Shown piece after piece: positions 16,064-26,886 of a stretch of DNA of 64,000 nucleotides (its first letter is position 1; every line of letters begins with the position of its first letter). The translations under genes and the position numbers were made by a program. Source of the stretch: Paraburkholderia acidisoli (GTDB taxonomy: Bacteria; Pseudomonadota; Gammaproteobacteria; Burkholderiales; Burkholderiaceae); contig NZ_CP046915.1 in the NCBI RefSeq assembly GCF_009789675.1, forward strand, positions 62,001 to 126,000, in the 5' to 3' direction. The notes beneath the pieces were generated by a model, which was not told the origin of the DNA, did no database searches, and worked only from the letters and a program-made list of their open reading frames with translations.

Positions 16064-16874
16064 CGTTTTGCCTTCCATGAAATGACCTTTGATTCCGTGA
16101 ATTGAACGACCCAGCTCAAAAGCGTCGCCATCAACGTGAGCACGATGATGCCGAGCCACACGGTGTTCAGATCGAACAGCGACCCCGCGACGAACACTTC
16201 GTGTCCCAACCCCGCCTGCGATGCGATGTACTCGCCCACCACCGCACCGATCAGCGCGAAACCGATATTCACGCGCAGCGTGGAGAACACCCACGGCATC
16301 GCGCCCGGCAGAATGAGCTTCGTGAAGATCATCGAAGGCTTCGCGTTGAACGAGCGGAACAGGTTGAGCAGGTCCTTGTCGACTTCGCGCGCGGCGGCGC
16401 ACGAGGAGATCATCGCCACGGCGAAGGTGGAAATGCCCGCGAGCCAGACCTTCGAGGTCATGTCCGAACCGAACCAGATCACGATCAGCGGTCCGAGAGC
16501 GATCTTCGGAATACTGTTCAGGATGACTGACAATCCTTCGGCCACGCCGGAAACGCGCGGCACGAACCACAGCAGCAACCCGAGCGCGATGCCGAGCCCA
16601 CTGCCCACCACGAGACCGAGCACGGTTTCGTAGAGCGTGACGAGCGTGTCGCTCACGAGCGTGCCGCCGTTCAATCCTTGCTGCGCGGCGAGCCAGATCC
16701 CTTCCGGCGAGCCGAGCAGCTTCCCGTTGATCCATCCCGCCGTCACGGCCACCTGCCACAGCCCGACCAGCGCGATGACGATGAGCGCGACCGCGCCCGT
16801 GGTGCCGAATTTCGCCGCGTGGCGCGGCTTCGCGCGCCGGCGCACCGGCGCGTTGCTGGAGATCGCTACGTCGC

Positions 16875-16878
<4 letters not shown>
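16060..16878 (-). CDS. ABC transporter permease (SsuC/TauC type)
   Basis: This 272-residue inner-membrane permease has about six helices and the BPD-type cytoplasmic loop (around residues 150-185, ISSCAAAREVDKDLL...FRSFNAKPS) that contacts the ATPase. It is the transmembrane subunit of the importer. Its ATG overlaps the ATPase stop as ATGA and its stop overlaps the binding-protein start in the same way, so the three importer genes are translationally coupled. A longer frame exists upstream, but it lies inside the ATPase gene and is discarded. Confidence 0.9.
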
Positions 16879-17732
<854 letters not shown>

Positions 17733-18050
17733 GGACATCTCCATCGGTACGTGGTGTGCGTTTGTGCTGTGCACAACACATAATGCACAATCAAAAAACC
17801 GCGCCGCAAGTGGAAAAAAATAGAAAACGCAATTGGGAATTGCCTGCCCGGCGATGGTGCGTGACGGCACTCGAACGCGGCATGACTCCAGCGTCGTGCG
17901 CGCGCGGTGCACGGCGGTGGCGCCGCATGGCGTGATGATGGTGCGCGTGGCGTGCGGGAGATGGGTATTGCGGATCGGTGCGGAAGACACCGGCAAGAAC
18001 GATCGACAAGATCGGGCGCGCACGGCAGCGCGCACGGCCATCGTTACGAG
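17733..18050. other. Promoter region of the ABC-amidase operon
   Basis: This 318-base gap lies between the IclR gene stop and the ATPase gene start, both on the minus strand. An AT-rich stretch at 17765-17840 is the probable promoter; it contains the inverted repeat described separately. No small gene or terminator is evident. Confidence 0.5.
17762..17776. promoter_or_regulatory. TTGTGC-TGT-GCACAA perfect inverted repeat, probable GntR operator
   Basis: Perfect 6-base arms with a 3-base centre lie about 30 bases upstream of the ABC ATPase start. A further GCACAA half-site follows at 17785-17790. The shape (T-N-GT...AC-N-A) is that of FadR-subfamily GntR operators, and a GntR/FCD regulator is encoded in the same operon, which makes autoregulation plausible. 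Confidence 0.5.
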
Positions 18051-18812
18051 TCAGACTTTGACCAGGTTGAACAGATCACGCATCGAGCGTTTCGCGAGAC
18101 GGCGCATGAACGCGGGATCGAGCCGCGTGGCGGGACCGCTCGCGCTGAGGGCCGCGACTACCCGGCCACGCAACCGTAACGGCAGCGCGACGCAATTCAG
18201 ATCGCGCTCCGAGGCCTGTACGTCGAGCGCATAACCCGCCGCGCCAATCGTTGCCAGTTCCGCGTCCAGCGCGTGCGAAATGCGCCGCGCGCCGCGCAAG
18301 CGCGTCGCGAGCGCCGTATCGTTCGCGAGAAAGATCTTGCCGGCCGCCGATGTGGTGAGCGCATCGCGCCGCGCGTTGGCCGGCAGTCGCAGCGCGCGGC
18401 CTTCGCCATCGAGCGCGTCGAGCGTGAGATACGCGCGCGTGCCGCCGGGCACTGTGAGAAAGCAGTTCTCGCCGCACGATTCGTTGAACGCGCGCAGTGC
18501 CGGGGCGAACGCCCTGCGCAGCGCGTCAGCGCGCGTACGCGCCGGGTGCGCCGCTAACGCCAGCCGGTGCCCGAGCACATAACGCGTGCGTTCGCGTGTG
18601 ACGTAACCCATCTCCACGAGCGTATCGAGCACGCCATGCACGGTGCTTCGGCTCGATCCCACCGCGTCGGCCAACTCGCTCAGGCGCGCCGAACCGCCAA
18701 GCTCGCCGAGCGTTTCGAGTAGACGCAGGGCGCGTTGCACCGACTGCATCGAGCGCGCTTCGCGTTCGGGCTCTGGCCTCTCCACACGCGCGTTTTCACA
18801 CTCCATCGACAT
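18051..18812 (-). CDS. IclR-family transcriptional regulator
   Basis: This regulator of about 253 residues has an N-terminal winged helix (SVQRALRLLETLGELGG, then LSELADAVGSSRSTVHGVLDTL as the recognition region) and a C-terminal GAF-like effector domain with the family's small-ligand pocket elements (TTSAAGKIFLAN, NCVALPLRLRGRVVAALSASG). The frame is open to 18860; starts at 18812 or 18806 are favoured by GGAGG/GGAAG upstream. It is divergent from the SDR gene at 18956 and lies upstream of the ABC-amidase operon, so it may control either. Family firm, target uncertain. Confidence 0.85.
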   Translation of the reverse strand: MSMECENARVERPEPEREARSMQSVQRALRLLETLGELGGSARLSELADAVGSSRSTVHGVLDTLVEMGYVTRERTRYVLGHRLALAAHPARTRADALRRAFAPALRAFNESCGENCFLTVPGGTRAYLTLDALDGEGRALRLPANARRDALTTSAAGKIFLANDTALATRLRGARRISHALDAELATIGAAGYALDVQASERDLNCVALPLRLRGRVVAALSASGPATRLDPAFMRRLAKRSMRDLFNLVKV

Positions 18813-18955
18813 GCTTCCGTTTGCCTCCCGCCGTGGCGCATTCCTGAAAAATTCGGCCATGACGAACTTCGGCCGGTTTCGACGCGCGGCCAGACTGACG
18901 CACCGTCGAGGCCGCCTATAGTACCCGCTCGATTGGCAACGGCAAGGAACGGACG

Positions 18956-19708
18956 ATGGAACTCGGTTTGCAAGGGGCGAAGGTGTTGGTCAGCGGTGGC
19001 TCGCGCGGCATTGGGCGCGCGATCGTCGAGGCGTTCGTGAAAGAAGGCGCGCGCGTGGGCTTTTGCGCGCGTGGCGAGACCGGTGTGCGCGCAACCGAAG
19101 CGGCTGTGGGTAACGACGTGTTCGGGCAGGCCGTGGACGTCACGGACGCCGCGCAAATCGAAGGCTGGGTCGAAGCGAGCGCGAAGCGGCTCGGCGGTAT
19201 CGACATCATCGTGCCGAACGTGAGCGCGCTCGCGGGCGGCGGCGACCTCGCGACGTGGCGCCGCGCGTTCGAGACGGATCTGCTCGGCACGGTGAGCTTC
19301 GTGAACGCCGCGTTGCCGCACCTGCGCCGCTCCGCAACGGCGGCGGTCGTGCTGATCTCGAGCGTGTCCGGTCGCGAGGTGGATCGCTTCGGCGAACCTT
19401 ACGGTGTGCTTAAAGCCGCGCTCAGTCACTATGGCAAGACACTCTCGGCGCGGCACGCGCGGGACCGTATACGCGTGAACACCGTATCGCCCGGCAATGT
19501 GTATTTCGCCGATGGCGTGTGGGGAAAGATCGAGCAGGACACGCCGGAAACCTTTGCCGAGTGCCTGGCGGCGAACCCATTGGGGCGCATGGCCCGGCCC
19601 GACGAAGTCGCCAATGCGACGGTATTTCTCGCCAGCCGCGCGGCGAGCTTCGTCACGGGCACCAACCTGCTCGTGGATGGCGGCCTCACGCAAGGCGTGC
19701 AGTTCTAG
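18956..19708 (+). CDS. Short-chain dehydrogenase/reductase
   Basis: This 250-residue classical SDR has an N-terminal Rossmann motif VLVSGGSRGIGRA (GxxxGxG), active-site serine in VLISSVSG, and catalytic YxxxK in EPYGVLKAAL. The C-terminus ends in NLLVDGGLTQG, as in 3-oxoacyl-ACP-reductase-like SDRs. The usual NNAG motif is replaced by VPNVSALAGGG. It oxidises or reduces an alcohol/ketone with NAD(P)H; the substrate is unknown. It is divergent from the IclR gene (about 145 bases), so the pair may form a small regulon. Confidence 0.87.
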   Translation: MELGLQGAKVLVSGGSRGIGRAIVEAFVKEGARVGFCARGETGVRATEAAVGNDVFGQAVDVTDAAQIEGWVEASAKRLGGIDIIVPNVSALAGGGDLATWRRAFETDLLGTVSFVNAALPHLRRSATAAVVLISSVSGREVDRFGEPYGVLKAALSHYGKTLSARHARDRIRVNTVSPGNVYFADGVWGKIEQDTPETFAECLAANPLGRMARPDEVANATVFLASRAASFVTGTNLLVDGGLTQGVQF

Positions 19709-19764
19709 CTCGCGAACCCACGGTGCAAAAGCCTTGCGGAAACCGCATGAAAACTCACGGCAAT

Positions 19765-19788
19765 AAAAAACCCGCCACGCGGGCGGGT
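19765..19788 (-). terminator. Rho-independent terminator (minus strand)
   Basis: Stem CCCGCC/GGCGGG (19771-19776 with 19782-19787) with a 5-base loop is followed on the minus strand by six T. It could end minus-strand transcripts that read through the aminotransferase gene, or an independent small RNA starting in this gap. Confidence 0.7.
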
Positions 19789-19848
19789 GAATCCACGTCA
19801 TGGAGACATGGAGGAGACCGAATCAATCTAACTCAAAACGATGGTGCG

Positions 19849-19877
19849 TTGCAACACGCCCTTTTATTGTGTTGCAA
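19849..19877. promoter_or_regulatory. TTGCAACAC-N11-GTGTTGCAA inverted repeat
   Basis: Perfect 9-base arms are separated by 11 AT-rich bases. It could be a repressor operator or an RNA stem-loop. It sits about 60-110 bases upstream of the minus-strand terminator. Confidence 0.4.
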
Positions 19878-19947
19878 TGTCCCGACAATTGAGTGACTTT
19901 ATTTTGTCCAACCCGTGACTGTCATGAACGGCGGTTAATCTGCGAGG

Positions 19948-20016
19948 ACGCCCTATACGGAATAGCCCCCGTCGGGCGTAACCCCTCGGCCGCGTCTTTG
20001 TATGCGGCTTTTTTTT
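19948..20016 (+). terminator. Stem-loop plus rho-independent terminator (plus strand)
   Basis: Stem ACGCCC/GGGCGT (19948-19953 with 19974-19979) is followed by GCCGC/GCGGC (19989-19993 with 20004-20008) and eight T. The plus-strand gene ahead (SDR) ends 240 bases earlier, so this may terminate an unannotated small transcript. Confidence 0.5.
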
Positions 20017-20088
20017 CGCCCGCGTTTTGTTCGTATTTCAGGTCGAAACCGCGTGATGTTTGATTCGATAGCAAACATTCAGCGCAAA

Positions 20089-21216
20089 TCAAAGCACGCG
20101 ATTGAGCGCCCGGGTGAATCGCGCGAGCGCGCCTTCCACGTCGTTCAGCTTGTCCAGCCCGAACAAGCCAATGCGGAAGGTCTTGAAGTCCTCGGGCTCG
20201 TCAACCTGCAAAGGCACACCCGCTGCGATCTGCACGCCCGCATCGACGAACTTCTTGCCGGTGCGAATGCCGTCGTCGTCCGTGTAACTCACCACCACGC
20301 CCGGCGCCTCGAAGCCCGCCGCCGCCACGCTGCGCAGGCCGCGGTCCGCCAATAGCGCGCGCACGCGCGTGCCCAGTTCGAGTTGCTCCGCTTTTACCTT
20401 GTCGAAGCCATAGGCCTCGGTTTCCTTCATCACGTCGCGCAGCGTGGCGAGGCTGTCCGTGGGCATGGTCGCGTGATAGGCGAAGCCGCCGCCTTCGTAG
20501 GCTTCCATGATCTGCAACCACTTGCGCAGATCGCAGGCGAAGCTCGTGCTCGTGGTGCTTTCGATACGCTCGCGCGCGAGCGCCCCGAGCATGACCAGCG
20601 CGCAACCCGGCGACGCGCTCCAGCCTTTTTGCGGCGCGCTGATCAGCACGTCCACGCCACTGGCTTCCATGTCGACCCAGACCGTGCCCGAGGCGATGCA
20701 ATCGAGCACGAACATGCCGCCCACGCCGTGCACCGCGTCGGCGACCGCGCGCAGGTACGCGTCGGGCAGCATCATTCCCGAAGCGGTTTCCACGTGCGGC
20801 GCGAACACGAGATCGGGCTTGTGCTGCCGGATCGCGGCCACCACTTCTTCGATAGGCGGCGGCGCGTAGGCGGCCTGCCGGCCGGCTTCGACGGGGCGCG
20901 CCTTCAGCACGATCGACTCGGACGGAATGCGGCCCATGTCGAAGATCTGCGACCAGCGGAAGCTGAACCAGCCGTTGCGGATCACAAGGCATTTTTTGCC
21001 GGTCGCGAACTGCCTCGCCACCGCTTCCATACCGAAGGTCCCGCTGCCCGGCACGATCGCCACGGCCTTCGCGTTGTAGACTTTTTTCAGCGAGGTGGAG
21101 AGGTCGCGCATGACGCCTTGAAAGCGCTGCGACATGTGATTGATCGAGCGGTCGGTGTAGACCACTGAGTATTCGAGAAGTCCTTCGGGGTCGACATCGG
21201 GAAGTAGACCTGGCAC
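20089..21216 (-). CDS. Class V aminotransferase (alanine-glyoxylate / 2-aminoethylphosphonate type)
   Basis: This PLP enzyme of 375 residues is in fold-type I, class V. The Schiff-base lysine is in ISAPQKGWSASPG, with the cofactor-binding aspartate in FVLDCIASG upstream. N-terminal TDRSINHMSQRFQGVM and VPGSGTFGMEAVARQ match the alanine:glyoxylate, serine:glyoxylate and 2-aminoethylphosphonate:pyruvate aminotransferase group. A GTG start at 21216 is chosen: it has GGAGG 5-6 bases upstream and gives the family N-terminus, whereas the 43 residues before it are arginine-rich. The substrate pair is unresolved, and no phosphonate genes are adjacent. Confidence 0.85.
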   Translation of the reverse strand: MPGLLPDVDPEGLLEYSVVYTDRSINHMSQRFQGVMRDLSTSLKKVYNAKAVAIVPGSGTFGMEAVARQFATGKKCLVIRNGWFSFRWSQIFDMGRIPSESIVLKARPVEAGRQAAYAPPPIEEVVAAIRQHKPDLVFAPHVETASGMMLPDAYLRAVADAVHGVGGMFVLDCIASGTVWVDMEASGVDVLISAPQKGWSASPGCALVMLGALARERIESTTSTSFACDLRKWLQIMEAYEGGGFAYHATMPTDSLATLRDVMKETEAYGFDKVKAEQLELGTRVRALLADRGLRSVAAAGFEAPGVVVSYTDDDGIRTGKKFVDAGVQIAAGVPLQVDEPEDFKTFRIGLFGLDKLNDVEGALARFTRALNRVL

Positions 21217-21364
21217 GCTCGCCTCCGTAAATAGAATGATGGATATGCGCCGAAAGAGAGCATAACGCCTTCGGCGAACTCGTAGTGATCGCCTGGGCTG
21301 ACCGCCGGATCGCTCGCGCCGCATGGTGCGTCGCAACGCGCGCACGAGAGCGGTATGCGCTCGC

Positions 21365-21787
21365 TCAGGTCCGCGCGGGCGGCTGCGGATTGTTGGCCGG
21401 ATTCGTATCGAACCGGCTCACGCTTTCGATACCCGCGGTGCCGACCAGCGCGGAAAGCCGCTCGTGCAACCAGTCGGCGCGGGTCTCGCCATACACCTGT
21501 TCGCCGTCCACATACACCGTGAACGACTTCAGATACTTCGCCTTTTTCTCCGGGTTGTCGATCGTAGCTTTCGTCCATTGATACAGCGGATACTGCTCGA
21601 CGCCCACGCGCTGCGCCTCGCTCACGTACCCGGCAAACGCATCGTACTGACACACCAGCGTGGCGTTGCCCTCGCGCAGGACCGCGTCGAGCGCCTCGCT
21701 GCCTTCGAACGGCCGGTGCGCACGCAAGGCCTCGGCCTGCCCGGCCGCCACCGTGATGCGAATCTGGAATTGCCATGGTGCCGCCAT
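21365..21787 (-). CDS. Hypothetical protein
   Basis: This 140-residue cytoplasmic protein starts at 21787 behind a strong GGGGGAGG ribosome binding site; the frame upstream of that is non-conserved in character. It has mixed alpha/beta composition, with WQFQIRITVAAGQAEALRAH near the start and KYLKSFTVYVDGEQVYGETRADWL in the middle, followed by a polar, proline-rich tail. No family recognised. It precedes the aminotransferase gene on the same strand by about 150 bases, so joint transcription is possible. Confidence 0.68.
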   Translation of the reverse strand: MAAPWQFQIRITVAAGQAEALRAHRPFEGSEALDAVLREGNATLVCQYDAFAGYVSEAQRVGVEQYPLYQWTKATIDNPEKKAKYLKSFTVYVDGEQVYGETRADWLHERLSALVGTAGIESVSRFDTNPANNPQPPART

Positions 21788-22150
21788 CGCTACCTCCCCC
21801 AAACGAACCTTGAACGGTCGATCGGACGTTAGCATACGTCGCCGTTAACCTGCCACCGCTCGCGCACGGCGTAAGGCCGGTGCAGTTAGTCGACGGCATT
21901 GGCGCGGGCTTGCAAAGTGTAGCTGTGCCCACGCTCGTGGTGGCGCTCGGGTGAAAGGCTCGGGACGCGTCAACGTCGCGCAGCAGTTTGCGCTATCGCG
22001 GTACATTTTCGCGCTCGGCGCGGGCGCGGTTGGCTCGTTGGCGTGATGGCGTGACGGCTCGGCGGTTTCCGCTCGCCGCTCGCCGCGCGACGCCGCGGCA
22101 CGGAGCGTTGGCGTCGAGGCGCTGAGCGAGCGCGCGTTATGAATGCTTCG
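21788..22150. other. Intergenic region, no recognisable feature
   Basis: 363 GC-rich bases between two minus-strand genes. I see no gene, terminator or operator that I could defend. Confidence 0.4.
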
Positions 22151-22366
22151 TTATCCGAAGCAGGCGGCCAGCCAGCGCTCGGCCCACGTATTCGCGTAGG
22201 CGACCGCGTCATCGCGCAAGTCGAAGCCCGCCAGATCGCCGCTCGCGTGCAGTTCGTATTCGCCGCCGTCGGCGCGGCGCGCGTTGATGCGGGCGTGCGC
22301 GATGTACTCGCCATCGGCACGACGCGGGGTGGAATCGATCGAGAAGTAAGCAGCGGCCGTGTTCAT
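22151..22366 (-). CDS. Small hypothetical protein
   Basis: This 71-residue acidic protein begins MNTAAAYFSIDSTPRR and ends TWAERWLAACFG. The start at 22366 has GAGG 6 bases upstream; the longer open frame lacks one. The pattern of alternating strand-like segments (EYIAHARINARR, GGEYELHASGDLAGFD) followed by a helix suggests a small beta-alpha domain. Not recognised; function unknown. Confidence 0.62.
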   Translation of the reverse strand: MNTAAAYFSIDSTPRRADGEYIAHARINARRADGGEYELHASGDLAGFDLRDDAVAYANTWAERWLAACFG

Positions 22367-22548
22367 ACGCACCTCGACACAAGGATCAGTCACAACGCGG
22401 GTGACCTCGGCGGCAATGCAATGGGTGGGATTGCCATGTCGATGTGGATAGACCGGCAAGGCCGGCCTACGATACAGGCGTACGAACGAAGTCATTCATT
22501 CGAGCGCACGCGGCGTACCCAACACGGCCAGCAACACCGCCAAACACG

Positions 22549-25227
22549 CTACCCCAGCGCCGTGCGCAAATACGGCGCAGTCCGGCTTGTCCCCACCTGC
22601 GCGACCGTTTCCGGCACGCCCTCGGCGACGATCCGCCCGCCCTCGTCGCCCGCGCCCGGCCCCACGTCGATCATCCAGTCGCTTTGCGCCGCCACGCGCA
22701 TGTCGTGTTCGACGAGGATGACCGTATTGCCCGCGTCGACGAGACCATGCAGCTGTTCCATCAAACGGTCGGTGTCGGCGGGATGCAGCCCCGTGGTCGG
22801 CTCGTCGAGGATATAAAGCGTGTCGCCGCGCTGTGCGCGCTGCAGTTCGGTGGCGAGCTTGATGCGCTGCGCCTCGCCGCCCGAGAGTTCCGTGGCCGGC
22901 TGTCCAAGCCGCAAATAACCGAGCCCGATCGCGCGCAGCACCTCGAGCGAGCGCATCACCGGCGCCTCGCCCGCGAAGAACTCGCAGGCGCTATCCACGG
23001 TCATCGCGAGCACGTCCGCGATCGTGCGCTCGCGCCAGCGGATGTCGAGGGTTTGCGGGTTGTAGCGGCTGCCGTGGCAGGTGGAACAGGCGGCATACAC
23101 GCTCGGCAAAAACAGGAGTTCGACCATCACGAAGCCCTCGCCTTCACAGGTCGGGCAACGCCCCTGCGCCACGTTGAACGAAAAACGCCCGGCGCTGTAG
23201 CGACGCTTGCGCGCGGCCGGTGTCTGCGCGAACAGCTTGCGCACGTGATCGAACAAACCGCAATAGGTGGCGAGATTGGAGCGCGGCGTGCGGCCGATCG
23301 GCTTTTGATCGACCCGCACCAACCGGCGAATCGCCTCCATGCCCGCCACGATCCGCCCGTCGGTGGTCGCGGGCGCGGCGGCGAGCAGCGGATCGAGGTC
23401 GTCTTCGTCAGGCGCCTCGGGCACGCGGCCGAGCCGCTCCGCCACGAGGTCGGGCAGCGCCTGGCTCACGAGGCTCGATTTGCCCGAACCCGAAATGCCG
23501 GTCACGACGCTCAGGCACCCGAGCGGGAACGCGGCGTTCAGGTCATGCAAATTGTTGCGCGTGACGCCCGCGAGCCGCAACCAGCCGCGAGGTTCGCGGC
23601 GCGCCGCGTTGGCGCGCGCCGGGCGCACGCCTTCGTCGGCGAACAGATACCGACGGGTATGCGAAGCGCTCACGCGCGCGAGCCCGCCGGGCGGCCCGCT
23701 GTAGACCACGCGACCGCCGGCCTCACCCGCCTCCGGCCCGACGTCGACAAGCCAATCGGCCTGTCGCATGACGCCCAGATCGTGCTCGACGACGAACAGC
23801 GAATTACCGGCCGCCTTCAGGCGCTGCAACGCTTCGAGCAGCGCGTCGCCATCCGCCGGATGCAGTCCCGCCGAGGGCTCGTCGAGCACGTACACCACGC
23901 CGAACAACTGCGACGACAGCTGGGTCGCAAGCCGCAGACGCTGCAATTCGCCCGCGGAGAGCGTGGGCGTCGCGCGGTCGAGCGAGAGATAGCCGAGCCC
24001 CAGATCGATCAGCGTGCCGAGCCGTTCGAGCAGTTCGATGGCGAGCCGCTGCGCGGCCATGCGCTTTTCCGCCGACAGATTGGGCGTGCGGCGCACGTCG
24101 GGCGCGGCGGCGTGCGCCGCACCGCCTGCCGCAACCCGGCGCGCGGTGGCCGCGCGGCGCGCTTCGCGGGCCAGCGGAGCACTGACGTTGGCCGCCGCTT
24201 CCGGTGCCCACTCGCCGCGCGACACGGGTTCGAGCAAGGCCGCGAGCCGCGCGATCGGCAATTGCGACAGTTCGCCGATATCGAATCCCGCGAACGTCAC
24301 CGCAAGCGCTTCCGGTTTGAGGCGTTTGCCGTGGCACGCCGGGCAGTCGCTGCTGATCATGTACTGCGAGACACGCTTTTTCATCAACGCGCTCTGCGTG
24401 CTCGCAAAGGTATGCAGCACGTAGCGGCGCGCGCCGGAAAAGGTGCCCTGATAGCTGGGTTCCGCCTTGCGTTTGAGCGCGGCGCGCGTCTCCTTCGGCG
24501 TGAAGCCCGCATAGACCGGCACGGTGGGTTGCTCTTCGGTGAAGAGGATCCAGTCGCGGTCTCTTTTGGGCAGGTCACGCCATGGCGTGTCGATGTCGTA
24601 GCCCAGCGTGACGAGGATGTCGCGCAGATTCTGGCCGTGCCAGGCGGGCGGCCACGCGGCGATCGCACGCTCGCGTATGCTCAGCGAGTCGTCGGGGACC
24701 ATCGAGTGCTCGGTCGCGTCGTACACGCGGCCCAGGCCGTGGCAAGTCGGACAGGCGCCCTGCACCGTGTTGGGCGAAAAGTCCTCGGCGTACAGCATCG
24801 GCTGATCGGGCGGATAGCTGCCCGTGCGCGAGTACATCATGCGCACGACGCTGGACAGCGTGGTCACGCTGCCCACCGAAGAGCGCGCGCCCGGCGTGCC
24901 ACGCTGCTGTTGCAAGGCAACGGCGGGCGGCAGACCTTCGATGGCGTCCACGTCGGGCGCGCCGACCTGCTCGATCAGACGCCGCGCGTACGGCGCCACC
25001 GACTCGAAATAGCGCCGCTGCGCCTCCGCGTACAAGGTGCCGAACGCGAGCGACGACTTGCCGGAGCCGGAAACACCCGTGAAGACCACGAGCGCGTCGC
25101 GCGGGACATCGACATCGACGCTCTTGAGATTGTGTTCGCGCGCGCCGCGCACCTGCACGAAGCCGGTGGGCGCGAAACTGGCCGCTGGGGAGGCGGGAGC
25201 GGTATGGCGTCGGCGGGATTGGGTCAT
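22549..25227 (-). CDS. UvrA-like excinuclease ATPase, class II (UvrB-interaction region missing)
   Basis: This 892-residue tandem-ABC ATPase of the UvrA family has two Walker A motifs ([18 protein letters not shown]), two signatures ([22 protein letters not shown]) and Walker B motifs ending DEPSAGLHP and DEPTTGLHP. Zinc-type cysteine pairs are present (CPTCHG, CPACHG, CPTCEG with CSTCHG). After the first Walker region the sequence runs from [17 protein letters not shown] almost directly into CPTCHG, with no room for the UvrB-binding domain of canonical UvrA. This places it in class II, often linked to tolerance of DNA-intercalating drugs. The start at 25227 gives MTQSRRRH. It lies downstream of a metabolic operon with no obvious link. 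Confidence 0.86.
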   Translation of the reverse strand: MTQSRRRHTAPASPAASFAPTGFVQVRGAREHNLKSVDVDVPRDALVVFTGVSGSGKSSLAFGTLYAEAQRRYFESVAPYARRLIEQVGAPDVDAIEGLPPAVALQQQRGTPGARSSVGSVTTLSSVVRMMYSRTGSYPPDQPMLYAEDFSPNTVQGACPTCHGLGRVYDATEHSMVPDDSLSIRERAIAAWPPAWHGQNLRDILVTLGYDIDTPWRDLPKRDRDWILFTEEQPTVPVYAGFTPKETRAALKRKAEPSYQGTFSGARRYVLHTFASTQSALMKKRVSQYMISSDCPACHGKRLKPEALAVTFAGFDIGELSQLPIARLAALLEPVSRGEWAPEAAANVSAPLAREARRAATARRVAAGGAAHAAAPDVRRTPNLSAEKRMAAQRLAIELLERLGTLIDLGLGYLSLDRATPTLSAGELQRLRLATQLSSQLFGVVYVLDEPSAGLHPADGDALLEALQRLKAAGNSLFVVEHDLGVMRQADWLVDVGPEAGEAGGRVVYSGPPGGLARVSASHTRRYLFADEGVRPARANAARREPRGWLRLAGVTRNNLHDLNAAFPLGCLSVVTGISGSGKSSLVSQALPDLVAERLGRVPEAPDEDDLDPLLAAAPATTDGRIVAGMEAIRRLVRVDQKPIGRTPRSNLATYCGLFDHVRKLFAQTPAARKRRYSAGRFSFNVAQGRCPTCEGEGFVMVELLFLPSVYAACSTCHGSRYNPQTLDIRWRERTIADVLAMTVDSACEFFAGEAPVMRSLEVLRAIGLGYLRLGQPATELSGGEAQRIKLATELQRAQRGDTLYILDEPTTGLHPADTDRLMEQLHGLVDAGNTVILVEHDMRVAAQSDWMIDVGPGAGDEGGRIVAEGVPETVAQVGTSRTAPYLRTALG

Positions 25228-25362
25228 GGCGAAGGCGCGAATGCAAGGCGGGATCGGGCGTGGGCGACCCGGCGTACCGTCGTGGGCCGCCGGGCCGGCG
25301 TGAGCGCATTCCCTTGCAAATATCGCTCCCATGCGGGCCGGACCGCCGGCACCGCGCCCCGC

Positions 25363-26886
<1,524 letters not shown>

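Larger units (their letters stand above)
19709..20088. other. Intergenic region with opposing terminator-like hairpins and an inverted repeat
   Basis: This 380-base gap lies between the SDR gene (plus) and the aminotransferase gene (minus), whose ends converge. It contains a minus-strand terminator (19765-19788), a CU-rich stretch, a long-armed inverted repeat (19849-19877) and a plus-strand terminator (19989-20016) preceded by another stem. This is more structure than two converging genes need, hence the two small-RNA suggestions. Confidence 0.55.
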
